NCBI GenBank assembly: GCA_945865695.1
Contig: CAMBFX010000004.1
Location: forward strand, 1-48,191
DNA length: 48,191 bases
Direction: 5' to 3'
Source of the DNA: Chryseobacterium gleum
GTDB taxonomy: Bacteria; Bacteroidota; Bacteroidia; Flavobacteriales_D; UBA2798
Position numbers and translations under genes: made by a program. The notes under the pieces were generated by a model that saw nothing but the letters and a program-made list of their open reading frames with translations, made no database searches and was not told the DNA's origin. The number at the start of each line of letters is the position of its first letter. The first letter of the stretch is position 1. Positions 35,012-43,621 of the stretch are shown in pieces.

Positions 35012-36276
35012 GGAAACTATTTCTATATATTATTTTAATTTCACCCTTGTTATCGTTCATTATGATGACTCGTAATTCTACTTCTCAACAGCAGGTTGGG
35101 CCGAAAGCATTACCTAATGAAAAAAAATTCTTTCCAAACATTACTATTTTTCATGAATCAAAAGATTCTTCGATTATTTATATTTCTGTAAAATCTGATG
35201 ATTTATTGTACATAAGATCTCAAGCTAGTGCTGAGTTTTCGGCCCGAATGAATATAAATTATCAAATATTTAAAGAAGGTACAAAAATTCCGTTGGATAC
35301 CGGTTCCATTAAATTAGTCGATTTTGGCAATTCAAAAAACAAAACATTAGTAGCTCGTAAGAAAATAAAACTGGAATCAGGTAAAGTTTATGAATCGGAA
35401 TTTAAATGTTTAGATTTAAATCGCGAAGAAAAATACACTGCTGAAATTATCATTAATAAACAAAACGAAAACAATCGTCAAAATTTTTTACTGTTAAAAG
35501 AAAACTATGAGCCCATTTTCAACAATGTTACCAATGAAAAAAATATTTGGTTGGCACATCCAAAATTATCTTCACAAACCCTTTGGGTAAGATATTATAA
35601 TAGAAAATTTGATGTTCCTACGCCTCCTTTTTCAGATAATAAACTAGTCAAGTTTTCTTATAAAGCCGATTCCATGTATGCTGTTCAACTTAATGATACT
35701 GGTTTTGTAAAATTAAATTTAAATGGAAAAGGATTTTATCATTTTCAACAAGACACTGCTAAACAAGAAGGATTGACTTTATTCATTTATAAAGGAAACT
35801 ATCCTGAAATTACACATATTGATCAATTGACCGAGCCATTGCGATATTTGACTAGCACACTTGAATTTTCAAATATTGTAAATAGCGATGATATTAAAAG
35901 TGCAGTGGATTATTTTTGGTTAGATAAGTGCGGAAGTAAAGAAAGAGCCCGAGAAACCATTAAACAATACTATAGCCGAGTGGAAAAAGCAAACAAACTA
36001 TTTTCTTCATTTATTGAAGGCTGGAAAACAGATCGTGGAATGATTGCAATAATATTTGGCGAACCTCATTCAATTTCTAGGTCAGTGGATAGCGAAACTT
36101 GGTTTTACAATAAAGAAAGAGCCTATTCATATATGACCTTTTCATTTATAAAAGTAAAAAATCCATTTACAGATAATGATTATATTTTATCGCGCGATCC
36201 TGGATTTAAACCCCAATGGTATCGCGCAGTAGAAAGTTGGAGACAAGGGAGAGCCTATAACGCAAATAATTTTTAA
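35008..36276 (+). CDS. GWxTD domain-containing protein
   Basis: 422 residues with a hydrophobic N-terminal leader (LFLYIILISPLLSF). The diagnostic motif SFIEGWKTDRGMIAIIFGEP lies near residue 345. The region before it is a long beta-rich segment of unknown fold. GWxTD proteins are widespread in Bacteroidota and linked to the cell envelope, but their function is unknown. The start overlaps the stop of the DUF2130 gene (ATGA) and the stop shares a base with rlmB (TAATG), so the three form a tight unit. Confidence 0.9.
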   Translation: MRKLFLYIILISPLLSFIMMTRNSTSQQQVGPKALPNEKKFFPNITIFHESKDSSIIYISVKSDDLLYIRSQASAEFSARMNINYQIFKEGTKIPLDTGSIKLVDFGNSKNKTLVARKKIKLESGKVYESEFKCLDLNREEKYTAEIIINKQNENNRQNFLLLKENYEPIFNNVTNEKNIWLAHPKLSSQTLWVRYYNRKFDVPTPPFSDNKLVKFSYKADSMYAVQLNDTGFVKLNLNGKGFYHFQQDTAKQEGLTLFIYKGNYPEITHIDQLTEPLRYLTSTLEFSNIVNSDDIKSAVDYFWLDKCGSKERARETIKQYYSRVEKANKLFSSFIEGWKTDRGMIAIIFGEPHSISRSVDSETWFYNKERAYSYMTFSFIKVKNPFTDNDYILSRDPGFKPQWYRAVESWRQGRAYNANNF

Positions 36277-37028
36277 TGCAACACGAAGTAAACGAAAGTG
36301 ACATGATTTTTGGCATACGTGCTACCATCGAAGCCATTCGAGCGGGAAAAGAAATCAATAAAATAATTATCCAAAAAGGATTGCAAGGAGATTTATTCCG
36401 AGAATTCAAAAACGAAATGGCAGGGATGGAAAGTTTGATTCAATTAGTTCCGATAGAAAAATTAAATCGAATTACCAGAAAAAATCATCAAGGTGTAATT
36501 TCATTTGTAAGTCCGGTTACCTATTACCGTATTGAAGAAATTGTGCCTAAAATTTTTGAAGAAGGAAAAAATCCGTTGTTATTGATATTAGATCGTGTTA
36601 CTGATGTGCGAAATTTCGGTGCTATTTGCCGTTCTGCGGAATGTTTAGGTGTGGATGCAGTAATTATTCCTTCGAGAGGATCGGCAGCAATTAATGCAGA
36701 TGCTGTAAAAACTTCGGCTGGAGCTTTGCATACATTGCCAGTTTGTAGAGAAAATAATCTAAAGCAAACTATTGATTATTTATTGGAAAGTGGAATTCAA
36801 GTAGTGGGTTGCACAGAAAAAGGATCAGAAGATGTGGAGACTTGTGATTTTTCTCCTCCCACCGCAATCATTATGGGTTCGGAAGACGAAGGAATTTCTC
36901 CTGAGTATTTAAAACGGTGCAATGCAAGAATAAAAATTCCTATGACTGGAAAGATTGAATCTTTAAATGTTTCAGTAGCAACAGGAATTATATTGTATGA
37001 AGTAGTTCGACAACGTTTAAAATTATAA
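36276..37028 (+). CDS. rlmB: 23S rRNA (guanosine-2'-O-)-methyltransferase, RlmB type
   Basis: 250 residues, SpoU/TrmH superfamily. The N-terminal substrate-binding domain is followed by the SPOUT knot with motifs VTDVRNFGAICRSAECLG, IIMGSEDEGIS and KIPMTGKIESLNVSVATGI. RlmB methylates G2251 in the peptidyl-transferase loop of 23S rRNA; related TrmH and TsnR enzymes act elsewhere, and the exact nucleotide is inferred from homology. Coupled by one base to the GWxTD gene. Followed at 3 bp by a lipoprotein gene. Confidence 0.92.
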   Translation: MQHEVNESDMIFGIRATIEAIRAGKEINKIIIQKGLQGDLFREFKNEMAGMESLIQLVPIEKLNRITRKNHQGVISFVSPVTYYRIEEIVPKIFEEGKNPLLLILDRVTDVRNFGAICRSAECLGVDAVIIPSRGSAAINADAVKTSAGALHTLPVCRENNLKQTIDYLLESGIQVVGCTEKGSEDVETCDFSPPTAIIMGSEDEGISPEYLKRCNARIKIPMTGKIESLNVSVATGIILYEVVRQRLKL

Positions 37029-37031
37029 AAA

Positions 37032-37565
37032 ATGAATAAATTAATTTTACTTTTAGCTGTGCTTGCTATTGGTGCTTGCGGAACAGAAAAAAAAGAAGAC
37101 CAATCTAGTTCTAAAAAAAAGAAGGAAGAAAAATCCCAACCTGAATCAATTCTCTCTATTAAAGATTTAAATTTCATGGAAGGAAACTGGATTGATGCTT
37201 CAGGGGCAATGCCAGGTTTTAATGAAAAATGGGTACTTATAAATGAATCATTATTTCAAGTAATCGGATATTTTGCCACTGAAAAAGATACTTCTATTAT
37301 GGAAGCTATTAAAGTAAAAATGGTGGATGGAATTTTAAATTACATTCCTAAAATTGAAAATCAAAATGAGGGGGCGGAAATTTCTTATGCACTTCAAGAT
37401 TGGTCAACTAAAGATTCTATCGTTTTCGGAAATTACAAGCACACCTTTCCACAAGAAATTATTTATGTAAGAAAATCTCCAGATTCTGTTGTGGTATATT
37501 TGAAAGGAATTGACGAAAATAAAAAACCGAAGGAATATTTGTTGCAGTTGAAAAGAGGAGAATAG
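37032..37565 (+). CDS. DUF6265-like lipoprotein
   Basis: 177 residues, lipoprotein signal with AIGAC. A Lys/Glu-rich linker (residues 20-45) precedes a lipocalin-like beta domain starting LNFMEGNWIDASG, the N-terminal signature of DUF6265. The rest alternates beta-strands and turns. It has no known activity. It starts 3 bp after rlmB and so is probably the last gene of the DUF2130-GWxTD-rlmB unit. A tandem heptamer repeat follows. Confidence 0.8.
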   Translation: MNKLILLLAVLAIGACGTEKKEDQSSSKKKKEEKSQPESILSIKDLNFMEGNWIDASGAMPGFNEKWVLINESLFQVIGYFATEKDTSIMEAIKVKMVDGILNYIPKIENQNEGAEISYALQDWSTKDSIVFGNYKHTFPQEIIYVRKSPDSVVVYLKGIDENKKPKEYLLQLKRGE

Positions 37566-37568
37566 AAA

Positions 37569-37621
37569 ATAGACATTAGACTTTAGACATTAGATTTTAG
37601 ACATTAGACATTAGACATTAG
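37569..37621. repeat. Degenerate TAGACAT tandem repeat
   Basis: About seven units of TAGACAT/TAGACT/TAGATT separated by 0-1 T, ending in TAGAA. It lies right after the DUF6265 gene, in the 227-bp gap to the convergent gene at 37793. The rest of the gap (37622-37792) is AT-rich with no ORF or clear signal. Confidence 0.85.
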
Positions 37622-37792
37622 AATAAAAACGAACATTAAATACAATATTATGTTTATGAAAAGATTGTTTTTTTCATGAATGGGATATATTTTAATTTCT
37701 TTTGGAGAAAAATGATTTCGAAGCAAAATAAAAGCCTTTTAGGAAATGGAAAATTGAATTTTTATTGAAAAGGGAGTTACTTTTAAATAGTA

Positions 37793-38293
37793 TCACAAAA
37801 ATCTCGAATGCCAACCAGCATTCAATTTCACTAACCAATTTTTATCCAAATCAGTTTTAGTGGCAACCAAATTGTCAAACACCAATGAATTTTCATGGAT
37901 AATTCCTTGATTTTTCAAATCAGATAATTTATTTAAATCAGAGATAATTATTTTTCCATCTACCAAAACGCCCACTTTCATTCTATTGGTTAAAGAAGCT
38001 CCTAAATAATTTTCAACTTCCTTCACAAATTGCAAAGATTTATCAATGGAACATCCACTCGCTTTTGCCTGTTCTTCATCCGCCATTACAATCAAAAATA
38101 AATTCTCTAAAACTGCAATTTTCGCTCTCAAGGGAGTTCCGTGTGCATTCCATCCTGCAACAAAACGATTTCCTTCTTCATTGATAGCATTTACTTCGTG
38201 TGGCGCTAAAAAACGTTCACATTGATAAATCCAAACCCTTGAATGATCTGGCAAAGTAGAAAACACTTCGGCATTTATTTTTTCAGAGGTCAT
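37793..38293 (-). CDS. Conserved small protein annotated elsewhere as 'ABC transporter ATPase'
   Basis: 166 residues, cytoplasmic. Homologues in Bacteroidota are labelled ABC transporter ATPase, but I see no Walker A, signature motif or Walker B in this sequence, so the name is not supported. The fold cannot be assigned: RVWIYQCERFLAPHEVNAI and FVAGWNAHGTPLRA at the N-terminus and LVKLNAGWHSRFL at the end are likely family markers. ATG 38293 overlaps the stop of the CCG Fe-S gene by 11 bp (the longer frame starts with TTG). The tight coupling with the Fe-S gene suggests a shared function. Confidence 0.75.
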   Translation of the reverse strand: MTSEKINAEVFSTLPDHSRVWIYQCERFLAPHEVNAINEEGNRFVAGWNAHGTPLRAKIAVLENLFLIVMADEEQAKASGCSIDKSLQFVKEVENYLGASLTNRMKVGVLVDGKIIISDLNKLSDLKNQGIIHENSLVFDNLVATKTDLDKNWLVKLNAGWHSRFL

Positions 38294-39077
38294 TTGCACT
38301 GGCAATTAATTCGGCAATATCTAAAATCTTCACTTCATTTTCTTTATTGAAATTCTTTACACCATCTGTCATCATGGTATTACAAAATGGACAACCTGTT
38401 GCAATTACATTGGGAGAAGTTTCTAATGCCTCTTCTGTTCTTTCTATATTCACTTCTTTATCTCCGTGTTCTGCTTCTTTGAACATTTGTGCTCCACCAG
38501 CTCCACAACAAAATCCTTTTGTCTTGCAGCGTTTCATTTCTACTAATTCAGCATCTAATTTTTCGAGTAATTCACGAGGTGCTTCATATTCTCCATTCGC
38601 TCTTCCCAAATAACAGGGATCATGGAAAGTAATTCTTTTTCCTTTGAATTCTCCACCACCTTTAATTTTCAATTTTCCTTCGCGAATTAATCCATTTACA
38701 AATTGAGTATGATGCATCACTTCGTAATTTCCTCCCAATTCGGGATATTCATTTTTCAATGTATTAAAACAATGCGGACAAGAAGTAACTATTTTTTTAA
38801 TTCCGTATCCATTCATAATTTGAATATTCTGCATAGCCTGCATTTGAAATAAAAATTCATTTCCTGCACGTTTAGCTGGATCACCTGTGCATGTTTCTTC
38901 AGTTCCAAGCACTGCGAATTTTACATTGGCAGAATTAAGAATTTTTACAAGAGCTCGAGTGATTTTTTTTGCACGATCATCGAAAGAACCCGCGCAACCT
39001 ACAAAAAACAAAACCTCCGGAGTTTCACCTGCCGAAAGCATTTCTGCCATTGTACGTATTTGTAAATTGTTACTCAT
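38283..39077 (-). CDS. CCG-domain Fe-S protein (HdrB/LutA-like)
   Basis: 264 residues. Two cysteine-rich CCG-type half domains: SCPHCF with a GCAGSF segment early, then HDPCYLGR..GFCCGAGGAQMF and TGCPFCN. The family includes heterodisulfide reductase B, glycolate oxidase GlcF and lactate-utilisation LutA, all binding unusual Fe-S clusters. No membrane segment, so it is probably a soluble partner of the membrane Fe-S protein at 39982-41301. It overlaps the downstream small gene by 11 bp. The electron donor and acceptor are not determined. Confidence 0.88.
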   Translation of the reverse strand: MSNNLQIRTMAEMLSAGETPEVLFFVGCAGSFDDRAKKITRALVKILNSANVKFAVLGTEETCTGDPAKRAGNEFLFQMQAMQNIQIMNGYGIKKIVTSCPHCFNTLKNEYPELGGNYEVMHHTQFVNGLIREGKLKIKGGGEFKGKRITFHDPCYLGRANGEYEAPRELLEKLDAELVEMKRCKTKGFCCGAGGAQMFKEAEHGDKEVNIERTEEALETSPNVIATGCPFCNTMMTDGVKNFNKENEVKILDIAELIASANDL

Positions 39078-39091
39078 ATATTTTTAGTTTT

Positions 39092-39133
39092 AACCGCAGA
39101 GACGCAGAGAACCGCAGAGGTTCGCTTCGCGAA
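39092..39133. repeat. Dispersed GC-rich repeat, single arm
   Basis: AACCGCAGAGACGCAGAGAA, then CCGCAGAGG, followed by the palindrome TTCGC-TTC-GCGAA. It fills most of the 59-bp gap between the CCG gene and the HAD-like gene. The same arm occurs at 46324-46351 and, inverted, at 46417-46444. Confidence 0.85.
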
Positions 39134-39136
39134 TGT

Positions 39137-39562
39137 TTAATCTTGAAAAACTTGTATACTCGCTTCTCTTTCCACTAATTTTGTAAACTTTCCATTGTAA
39201 CGAGTTGCTCTTACCATGTGATTATCGATCCAATGATAATTTCCTCCACGAGGTTTTCCCATTAGTAAACCATGATATTTAAATCCATGTTTGTTCAACC
39301 ATTTTTCAGTTACTGCACGATGCTCTTCGGTGCGTGAAGTAAAAAATGTAATGATATGTCCTTCATCATACCATTTGATTAATGTCACTAACGCATCTGG
39401 ATATATGCAAGCATCTTCCATTCTCCAAGGTTCTTCATTAGGAATATCATCGCAAATCGTTCCATCGATATCCACCAGGTAATTTTTGATATGCTCTGGT
39501 AAAATAGGGGATAGTTTTTCACCGTTCACTTCGATTTCATTCAATGGAGGATTAGTTTGCAT
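39137..39562 (-). CDS. HAD-like hydrolase-fold protein
   Basis: 141 residues, cytoplasmic. The HAD motif 1 DIDGT is present (LVDIDGTICDD, Asp31 and Asp33). A second segment FFTSRTEEHR provides the motif 2 Ser/Thr position, and the end GGNYHWIDNHMVRATRYNGKF replaces motif 4. Similar proteins are called phosphoheptose isomerase or capsule-biosynthesis phosphatase in databases, names not supported by the sequence. Substrate unknown. Part of the minus-strand run ending with the CCG gene. Confidence 0.8.
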   Translation of the reverse strand: MQTNPPLNEIEVNGEKLSPILPEHIKNYLVDIDGTICDDIPNEEPWRMEDACIYPDALVTLIKWYDEGHIITFFTSRTEEHRAVTEKWLNKHGFKYHGLLMGKPRGGNYHWIDNHMVRATRYNGKFTKLVEREASIQVFQD

Positions 39563-39565
39563 AAA

Positions 39566-39970
39566 TTACTTTTTATGAGTTTGATTGTACACGTATCGTT
39601 TTCGCATTTCAGTTGACATTCCTACAATAGGAATATTGTATTTAACTAATTCTTTAAAATTTCCATACTCATTTTTTACTGAAATGGTAATCACACTAGT
39701 TTTTCCGATGCTTGTTACAGGAGCTTTTACACTATAAATTACTTTTTCTGCATCTTTCAACAGAATGGAACAACCTGTAGCGGTAATAGAAATTGATTTC
39801 AAATTATAACTAGTTTCCAATTGAAATTCTGTATCAAAACCTGTAACAATTGTATCAGTAAAAACAGAAAATTTCAGCGTAGGATATTCGGGTTGGTCTT
39901 TCGCAAATAAAGTACTATTTACCATCAAAAATATGATCATAACAAAAACTACTTTCAAGTTATTCTTCAT
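39566..39970 (-). CDS. Exported hypothetical protein
   Basis: 134 residues with a signal peptide (MKNNLKVVFVMIIFLMVNST, cleavage around LFAK). The rest is beta-rich (TLKFSVFTDTIVTGFD, TSVITISVKNEYGNFKELV) and could be one Ig-like domain. No family recognised. Its gene is sandwiched between the membrane Fe-S protein (12 bp) and the HAD-like protein (3 bp), so it belongs to the same transcript. Confidence 0.65.
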   Translation of the reverse strand: MKNNLKVVFVMIIFLMVNSTLFAKDQPEYPTLKFSVFTDTIVTGFDTEFQLETSYNLKSISITATGCSILLKDAEKVIYSVKAPVTSIGKTSVITISVKNEYGNFKELVKYNIPIVGMSTEMRKRYVYNQTHKK

Positions 39971-39981
39971 TATACTTTAAA

Positions 39982-41301
39982 TTAATTCTCATTTGCCCAA
40001 TTCAATCTATCACTAGGAGAAAACTGCCATGGTGCTCCATTGTTTTCAATATTCGTAAACATTCCAGTTAATTCTGTTGGTGCTTTTGATTCTTCCATCA
40101 CTAAATATCTTCTCAAATCGATAATAATTGAAAGCGGATCTATATTCACTGGACATTCTTGTACGCAAGCATTACAAGAGGTGCATGCCCAAATTTCTTC
40201 GGCTAAAATATAATCACCCAATAACGATTTATTATCTGTAAAATCTTTTCCGTTTTTCTTTTTCGCTTTTCCTAATTCTTCCAATCGATCTCTCGTATCC
40301 ATCATGATTTTACGCGGAGAAAGTAATTTTCCGGTTTGATTGGCAGGACATGAAGATGAGCATCTACCACATTCGGTACAAGAATAAGCATCCATCAATT
40401 GTTTCCAAGTAAGATCTGTAACATCTTTTGCTCCGAATCTTTTGGGAGTGGTATTAGCTGGCGCAGCAGCATAAGGATCAGCATTCGGATCCATCATTAA
40501 TTTTACTTCTGCAGTTACACTTTCTAAATTGGTCATTGCACCTTTTGCATTCAAATTAGAATAATAAGTATTGGGGAATGCAAGAACAATGTGTAAATGT
40601 TTTGAGTAAGGTAAATAATTTAAAAAAGCAAAAATTCCGATAATATGAAACCACCACATTCCACGTTCAATCATTACTAAAGAATCAGTAGAAAAATTTT
40701 CCATGATGGGCACCAACAAATTTCCACTAATTGGAAAAGATCCTGCGGAAATATAATGCTCAACCCCTCTTGCTTGTAAAATGGAATCTACTGCATTCAT
40801 TTTTAAAAAAGCACCCATCAACAAAACTTCTATAATCAAAATAAGATTGGCATCTGTCTTTGGCCATTTCGTCATTTCTTTATAGTGAAAACGTTTTACT
40901 TTGGCGATATTTCTTCTCATCAAAAAAATAACACAAGCCACTAAAACTAGAAAGGCTAGAACTTCGAAAGAAGCAATAAGAAAATTATAAAATCCACCTA
41001 AAAAAGCAAAAACGCGATGTGTTCCCGCTGCACCATCAATAATAATTTCTAGCACTTCGATATTGATAATAATAAATCCGGCATAAACGAAAAAGTGAAG
41101 AATGGCTGGAAAAGGACGTGTCATCATTTTCGTTTGACCAAAGGCAACCCGTAACATCGTTTTTAATCTTTCTGATTTACGATCGGAACGATCTAATGCT
41201 TGGCCGAGTTGGATATTAAAAATTATTTGACGTATGTTAATCGTAAATAAAACAGATGCGGCAATAAATAAAGCGATAAAAATAAAATTCGCAATGATCA
41301 T
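39982..41301 (-). CDS. Membrane Fe-S protein, NarI/HdrC-like with two 4Fe-4S clusters
   Basis: 439 residues. Residues about 1-250 contain around five transmembrane helices with conserved His residues (LHFFVYAGF, WWFHIIGIFAF, KHLHIVLAF) suitable as haem b ligands, as in NarI-type subunits. The soluble C-terminal part has two ferredoxin-like [4Fe-4S] motifs, CTECGRCSSSCP and CTSCNACVQECP. It looks like a quinone-linked electron carrier and probably pairs with the CCG protein at 38283, giving an HdrBC-like or GlcEF-like membrane complex. No catalytic flavoprotein is present in the window. Confidence 0.88.
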   Translation of the reverse strand: MIIANFIFIALFIAASVLFTINIRQIIFNIQLGQALDRSDRKSERLKTMLRVAFGQTKMMTRPFPAILHFFVYAGFIIINIEVLEIIIDGAAGTHRVFAFLGGFYNFLIASFEVLAFLVLVACVIFLMRRNIAKVKRFHYKEMTKWPKTDANLILIIEVLLMGAFLKMNAVDSILQARGVEHYISAGSFPISGNLLVPIMENFSTDSLVMIERGMWWFHIIGIFAFLNYLPYSKHLHIVLAFPNTYYSNLNAKGAMTNLESVTAEVKLMMDPNADPYAAAPANTTPKRFGAKDVTDLTWKQLMDAYSCTECGRCSSSCPANQTGKLLSPRKIMMDTRDRLEELGKAKKKNGKDFTDNKSLLGDYILAEEIWACTSCNACVQECPVNIDPLSIIIDLRRYLVMEESKAPTELTGMFTNIENNGAPWQFSPSDRLNWANEN

Positions 41302-41302
41302 A

Positions 41303-42319
41303 TTACGGTTGCTTTAATAAATCTTTCAATTCTTTTTCTTCGGCAGCAGTTAATTTCAGCCCCTTTTCTTTGGCGCCAAAAACAGAGAAATGCAAATAAC
41401 GTGTTGGATGCTCAGTGATATTTGCAATCAAATCTTGTACTTTTTTATTGGTAGCTAATAATGCATTGTGCAAACTATCTGATTTAATTAATTTGCCTAG
41501 TGAACCTTCACCTTTGTCAACAGCATCAAGAATAGTATTAACTTTCGCTAAGGTGTTATTCAATTCACCAATGGTTTTACTTAAATCTGCTTTAGAAACA
41601 TCATTCGAAATTTTTGCAAAATTATTAATGATACTATTTATTTTATCATTGTTATTTGCTAAATTATTAGTGATGGAACGAACATTAGTTAAGGTAGCAG
41701 AAATTTTCGGTTTTTCTTCGGCAATAAATCCCTCCAATGAAATTGCGGTATTTTCTAAACTTTTAACTGTTCGTTGAACACTAACCATACTTGCATTCAA
41801 TCCGCTTTGATTGTCTCCAATAACTGTTTTTACAATGGTCACTAACGTATCGATTGAACCTAATAATTCTTCGGCTTTTTTCTTAACCGGGGCAATTTCT
41901 TGGTTAACTCGATCACCTAATGATTGTGAATTGGCTCCTGTCAATTGATCGCCATCATGCAGCACATCTTTGCTTTTTCCAAAATCCAAACTAATAGCTC
42001 GTGTTCCTAATAAGTCGGAACTAAAAATAGTTGCTTTCGAATCTTTCGGAATTTGAATATCATCATTATCGATGACGAAAGTGACGATGATATATTCTCC
42101 ACCATTTACAATTTTTACCTCAGTAACCTGACCCACTTTCATCCCTTTATAAATAACGGGACTTGCAGTTACTAAACCATCAATCTGTTCATACTTTGCA
42201 GTGAACATTCGATTTGTTTTGAATAGATTAATTCCTTTGAGATAATTTATTCCTACGATGAGAAATACAATTGCAACAATTACGGTTAAACCGATTTTGA
42301 TTTCTTTGGATGCCTTCAC
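41303..42319 (-). CDS. MlaD/MCE-family lipid-transport protein
   Basis: 338 residues. One N-terminal transmembrane segment (residues 8-26) and an MCE domain (about 35-115) with IDGLVTASPVIYKGMKVGQVTEV and LLGTRAISLDFG as the family core. The C-terminal half is a long helical, coiled-coil-like region. MlaD-type substrate-binding proteins carry phospholipids between the membranes, together with MlaE and MlaF, which are not in the window. It is 1 bp from the Fe-S membrane gene and 8 bp after the amidase gene. Confidence 0.9.
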   Translation of the reverse strand: MKASKEIKIGLTVIVAIVFLIVGINYLKGINLFKTNRMFTAKYEQIDGLVTASPVIYKGMKVGQVTEVKIVNGGEYIIVTFVIDNDDIQIPKDSKATIFSSDLLGTRAISLDFGKSKDVLHDGDQLTGANSQSLGDRVNQEIAPVKKKAEELLGSIDTLVTIVKTVIGDNQSGLNASMVSVQRTVKSLENTAISLEGFIAEEKPKISATLTNVRSITNNLANNNDKINSIINNFAKISNDVSKADLSKTIGELNNTLAKVNTILDAVDKGEGSLGKLIKSDSLHNALLATNKKVQDLIANITEHPTRYLHFSVFGAKEKGLKLTAAEEKELKDLLKQP

Positions 42320-42327
42320 TTCAATTT

Positions 42328-43530
42328 TTACTTGTTATTGGCCATTTCACGCGCCACATTGAGATCTTTAATTCTTGCACCGTCTTTGAATGCTACAATG
42401 AAAGCTGTAGTGTATCCTTTTGAACGGGCCGCCTCCAACGCTGATTTAGCTTGGTCAAAATTATTACTTTTTTCGTAAGTGTATTTAAACATTCCACCAT
42501 CCGAGTAAACATCCACTCCTTCGAGGCCTTTAAAATTAGTGGCAGAACGCTCTATCTCCTTGGAAGACGTGGTGATTTGAACTTTGAAAACTACCTTTGC
42601 CTCGTTAATTTTATTTTTTTCAACAATATCCGATTTATTGTTCACTACCACGGTTGTGTCGGGTTTTTCGGGTTTTTCAATGATTTTCACCTCTTCCTTC
42701 ACTATTACCTTCTCCTCCGTTTTTTCAGTTGTGGTTATTCCGTTTTTCTTATCTACATTGATTTTATAATCAACAAAAGCATCAAAAATAGCATCTGCCA
42801 TCTTAGTTTGATAGGCATCATCAGTCAATATTTTTTCTTCATCAGGATTAGTTAAAAATCCAGTTTCTACCAATACACTTGGCATATTTACTTGATGTAA
42901 AACCAAAAATCCAGCTTGTTTTACGCCTCGATCGGAATAACCTTCAGTATTGGTGATATATTTTTGAATAAGGGCAGCAAATTCAATACTTTGATCTAGA
43001 TATAAATCAGTTTTTAATCCAATGATAATATCAAAATCAGGATCATTGGGGTCTAATTTTTCATAACTAGCGCCTTTGTCATCTTCAATAAGAATTACAT
43101 CATTTTCACGCTGTGCCACTTTAGCATTTGCATCACTTTTATGTAAACCTAGAACATAGGTTTCGCTGCCTTTGGCATGTGAAGGACCAGAATTGGCATG
43201 AATACAAATAAATAAATCGGCATGGTTTTTATTGGCAATTTTCGCTCTTTCTGCCAATTCTACGAATTCATCTTTTGTGCGAGTATAAATCACTTTGATT
43301 TTGGAACCATACTTCTCCTCAATCATTTTACCAAATTTTAACGAAATAGCCAAAGCAACGTCAGCCTCATGGGTTTTGGTTGGCCCAATACAGCCAGGAT
43401 CAGAGCCACCGTGGCCTGGATCTATCACAATTGTTCTGATTCCCAATGAATCCTTTCCTGCAATTGCTAAATGAAAAAAACAGGAAATAAGAATCACCAT
43501 CATACCAAAACTTCTCAAATTCCGTTTCAT
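42328..43530 (-). CDS. N-acetylmuramoyl-L-alanine amidase with C-terminal SPOR-like domain
   Basis: 400 residues, signal peptide ending HLAIA. Amidase_3 domain: zinc ligand His40 in VIDPGHGG, Glu in KTHEADVAL, His in FICIHANSG, and catalytic Glu in VLVETGFL. After a Lys/Glu-rich linker (about 265-310), the last 90 residues (VVFKVQITTSSKEIE to TTAFIVAFKDGARI) form a SPOR-like peptidoglycan-binding domain. It cleaves the amide between MurNAc and L-Ala in the periplasm, typically in division or outer-membrane maintenance. Divergent from lptD, and first gene of the minus-strand run with MlaD. Confidence 0.93.
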   Translation of the reverse strand: MKRNLRSFGMMVILISCFFHLAIAGKDSLGIRTIVIDPGHGGSDPGCIGPTKTHEADVALAISLKFGKMIEEKYGSKIKVIYTRTKDEFVELAERAKIANKNHADLFICIHANSGPSHAKGSETYVLGLHKSDANAKVAQRENDVILIEDDKGASYEKLDPNDPDFDIIIGLKTDLYLDQSIEFAALIQKYITNTEGYSDRGVKQAGFLVLHQVNMPSVLVETGFLTNPDEEKILTDDAYQTKMADAIFDAFVDYKINVDKKNGITTTEKTEEKVIVKEEVKIIEKPEKPDTTVVVNNKSDIVEKNKINEAKVVFKVQITTSSKEIERSATNFKGLEGVDVYSDGGMFKYTYEKSNNFDQAKSALEAARSKGYTTAFIVAFKDGARIKDLNVAREMANNK

Positions 43531-43621
43531 TTTATCGTTTTTGCTTTAATTGTTTACGTTATCCTCAAAAAAATGTTTGCTAAATACTGTAATAACTTTC
43601 ATTTCTGTTCGACTGTTCGAT

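Noticed and set aside
36797-37177. 126-codon minus-strand frame across the rlmB/lipoprotein junction
   Set aside because: It is antisense to two well-supported genes and shows no recognisable motif.
37569-37621. Possible CRISPR array
   Set aside because: Units are 7 bp and contiguous, with no spacers and no cas genes.
42451-42855. 134-codon plus-strand frame inside the amidase gene
   Set aside because: It is antisense to the amidase linker and SPOR-like domain, has a Phe/Ile/His-rich random composition and no start context.
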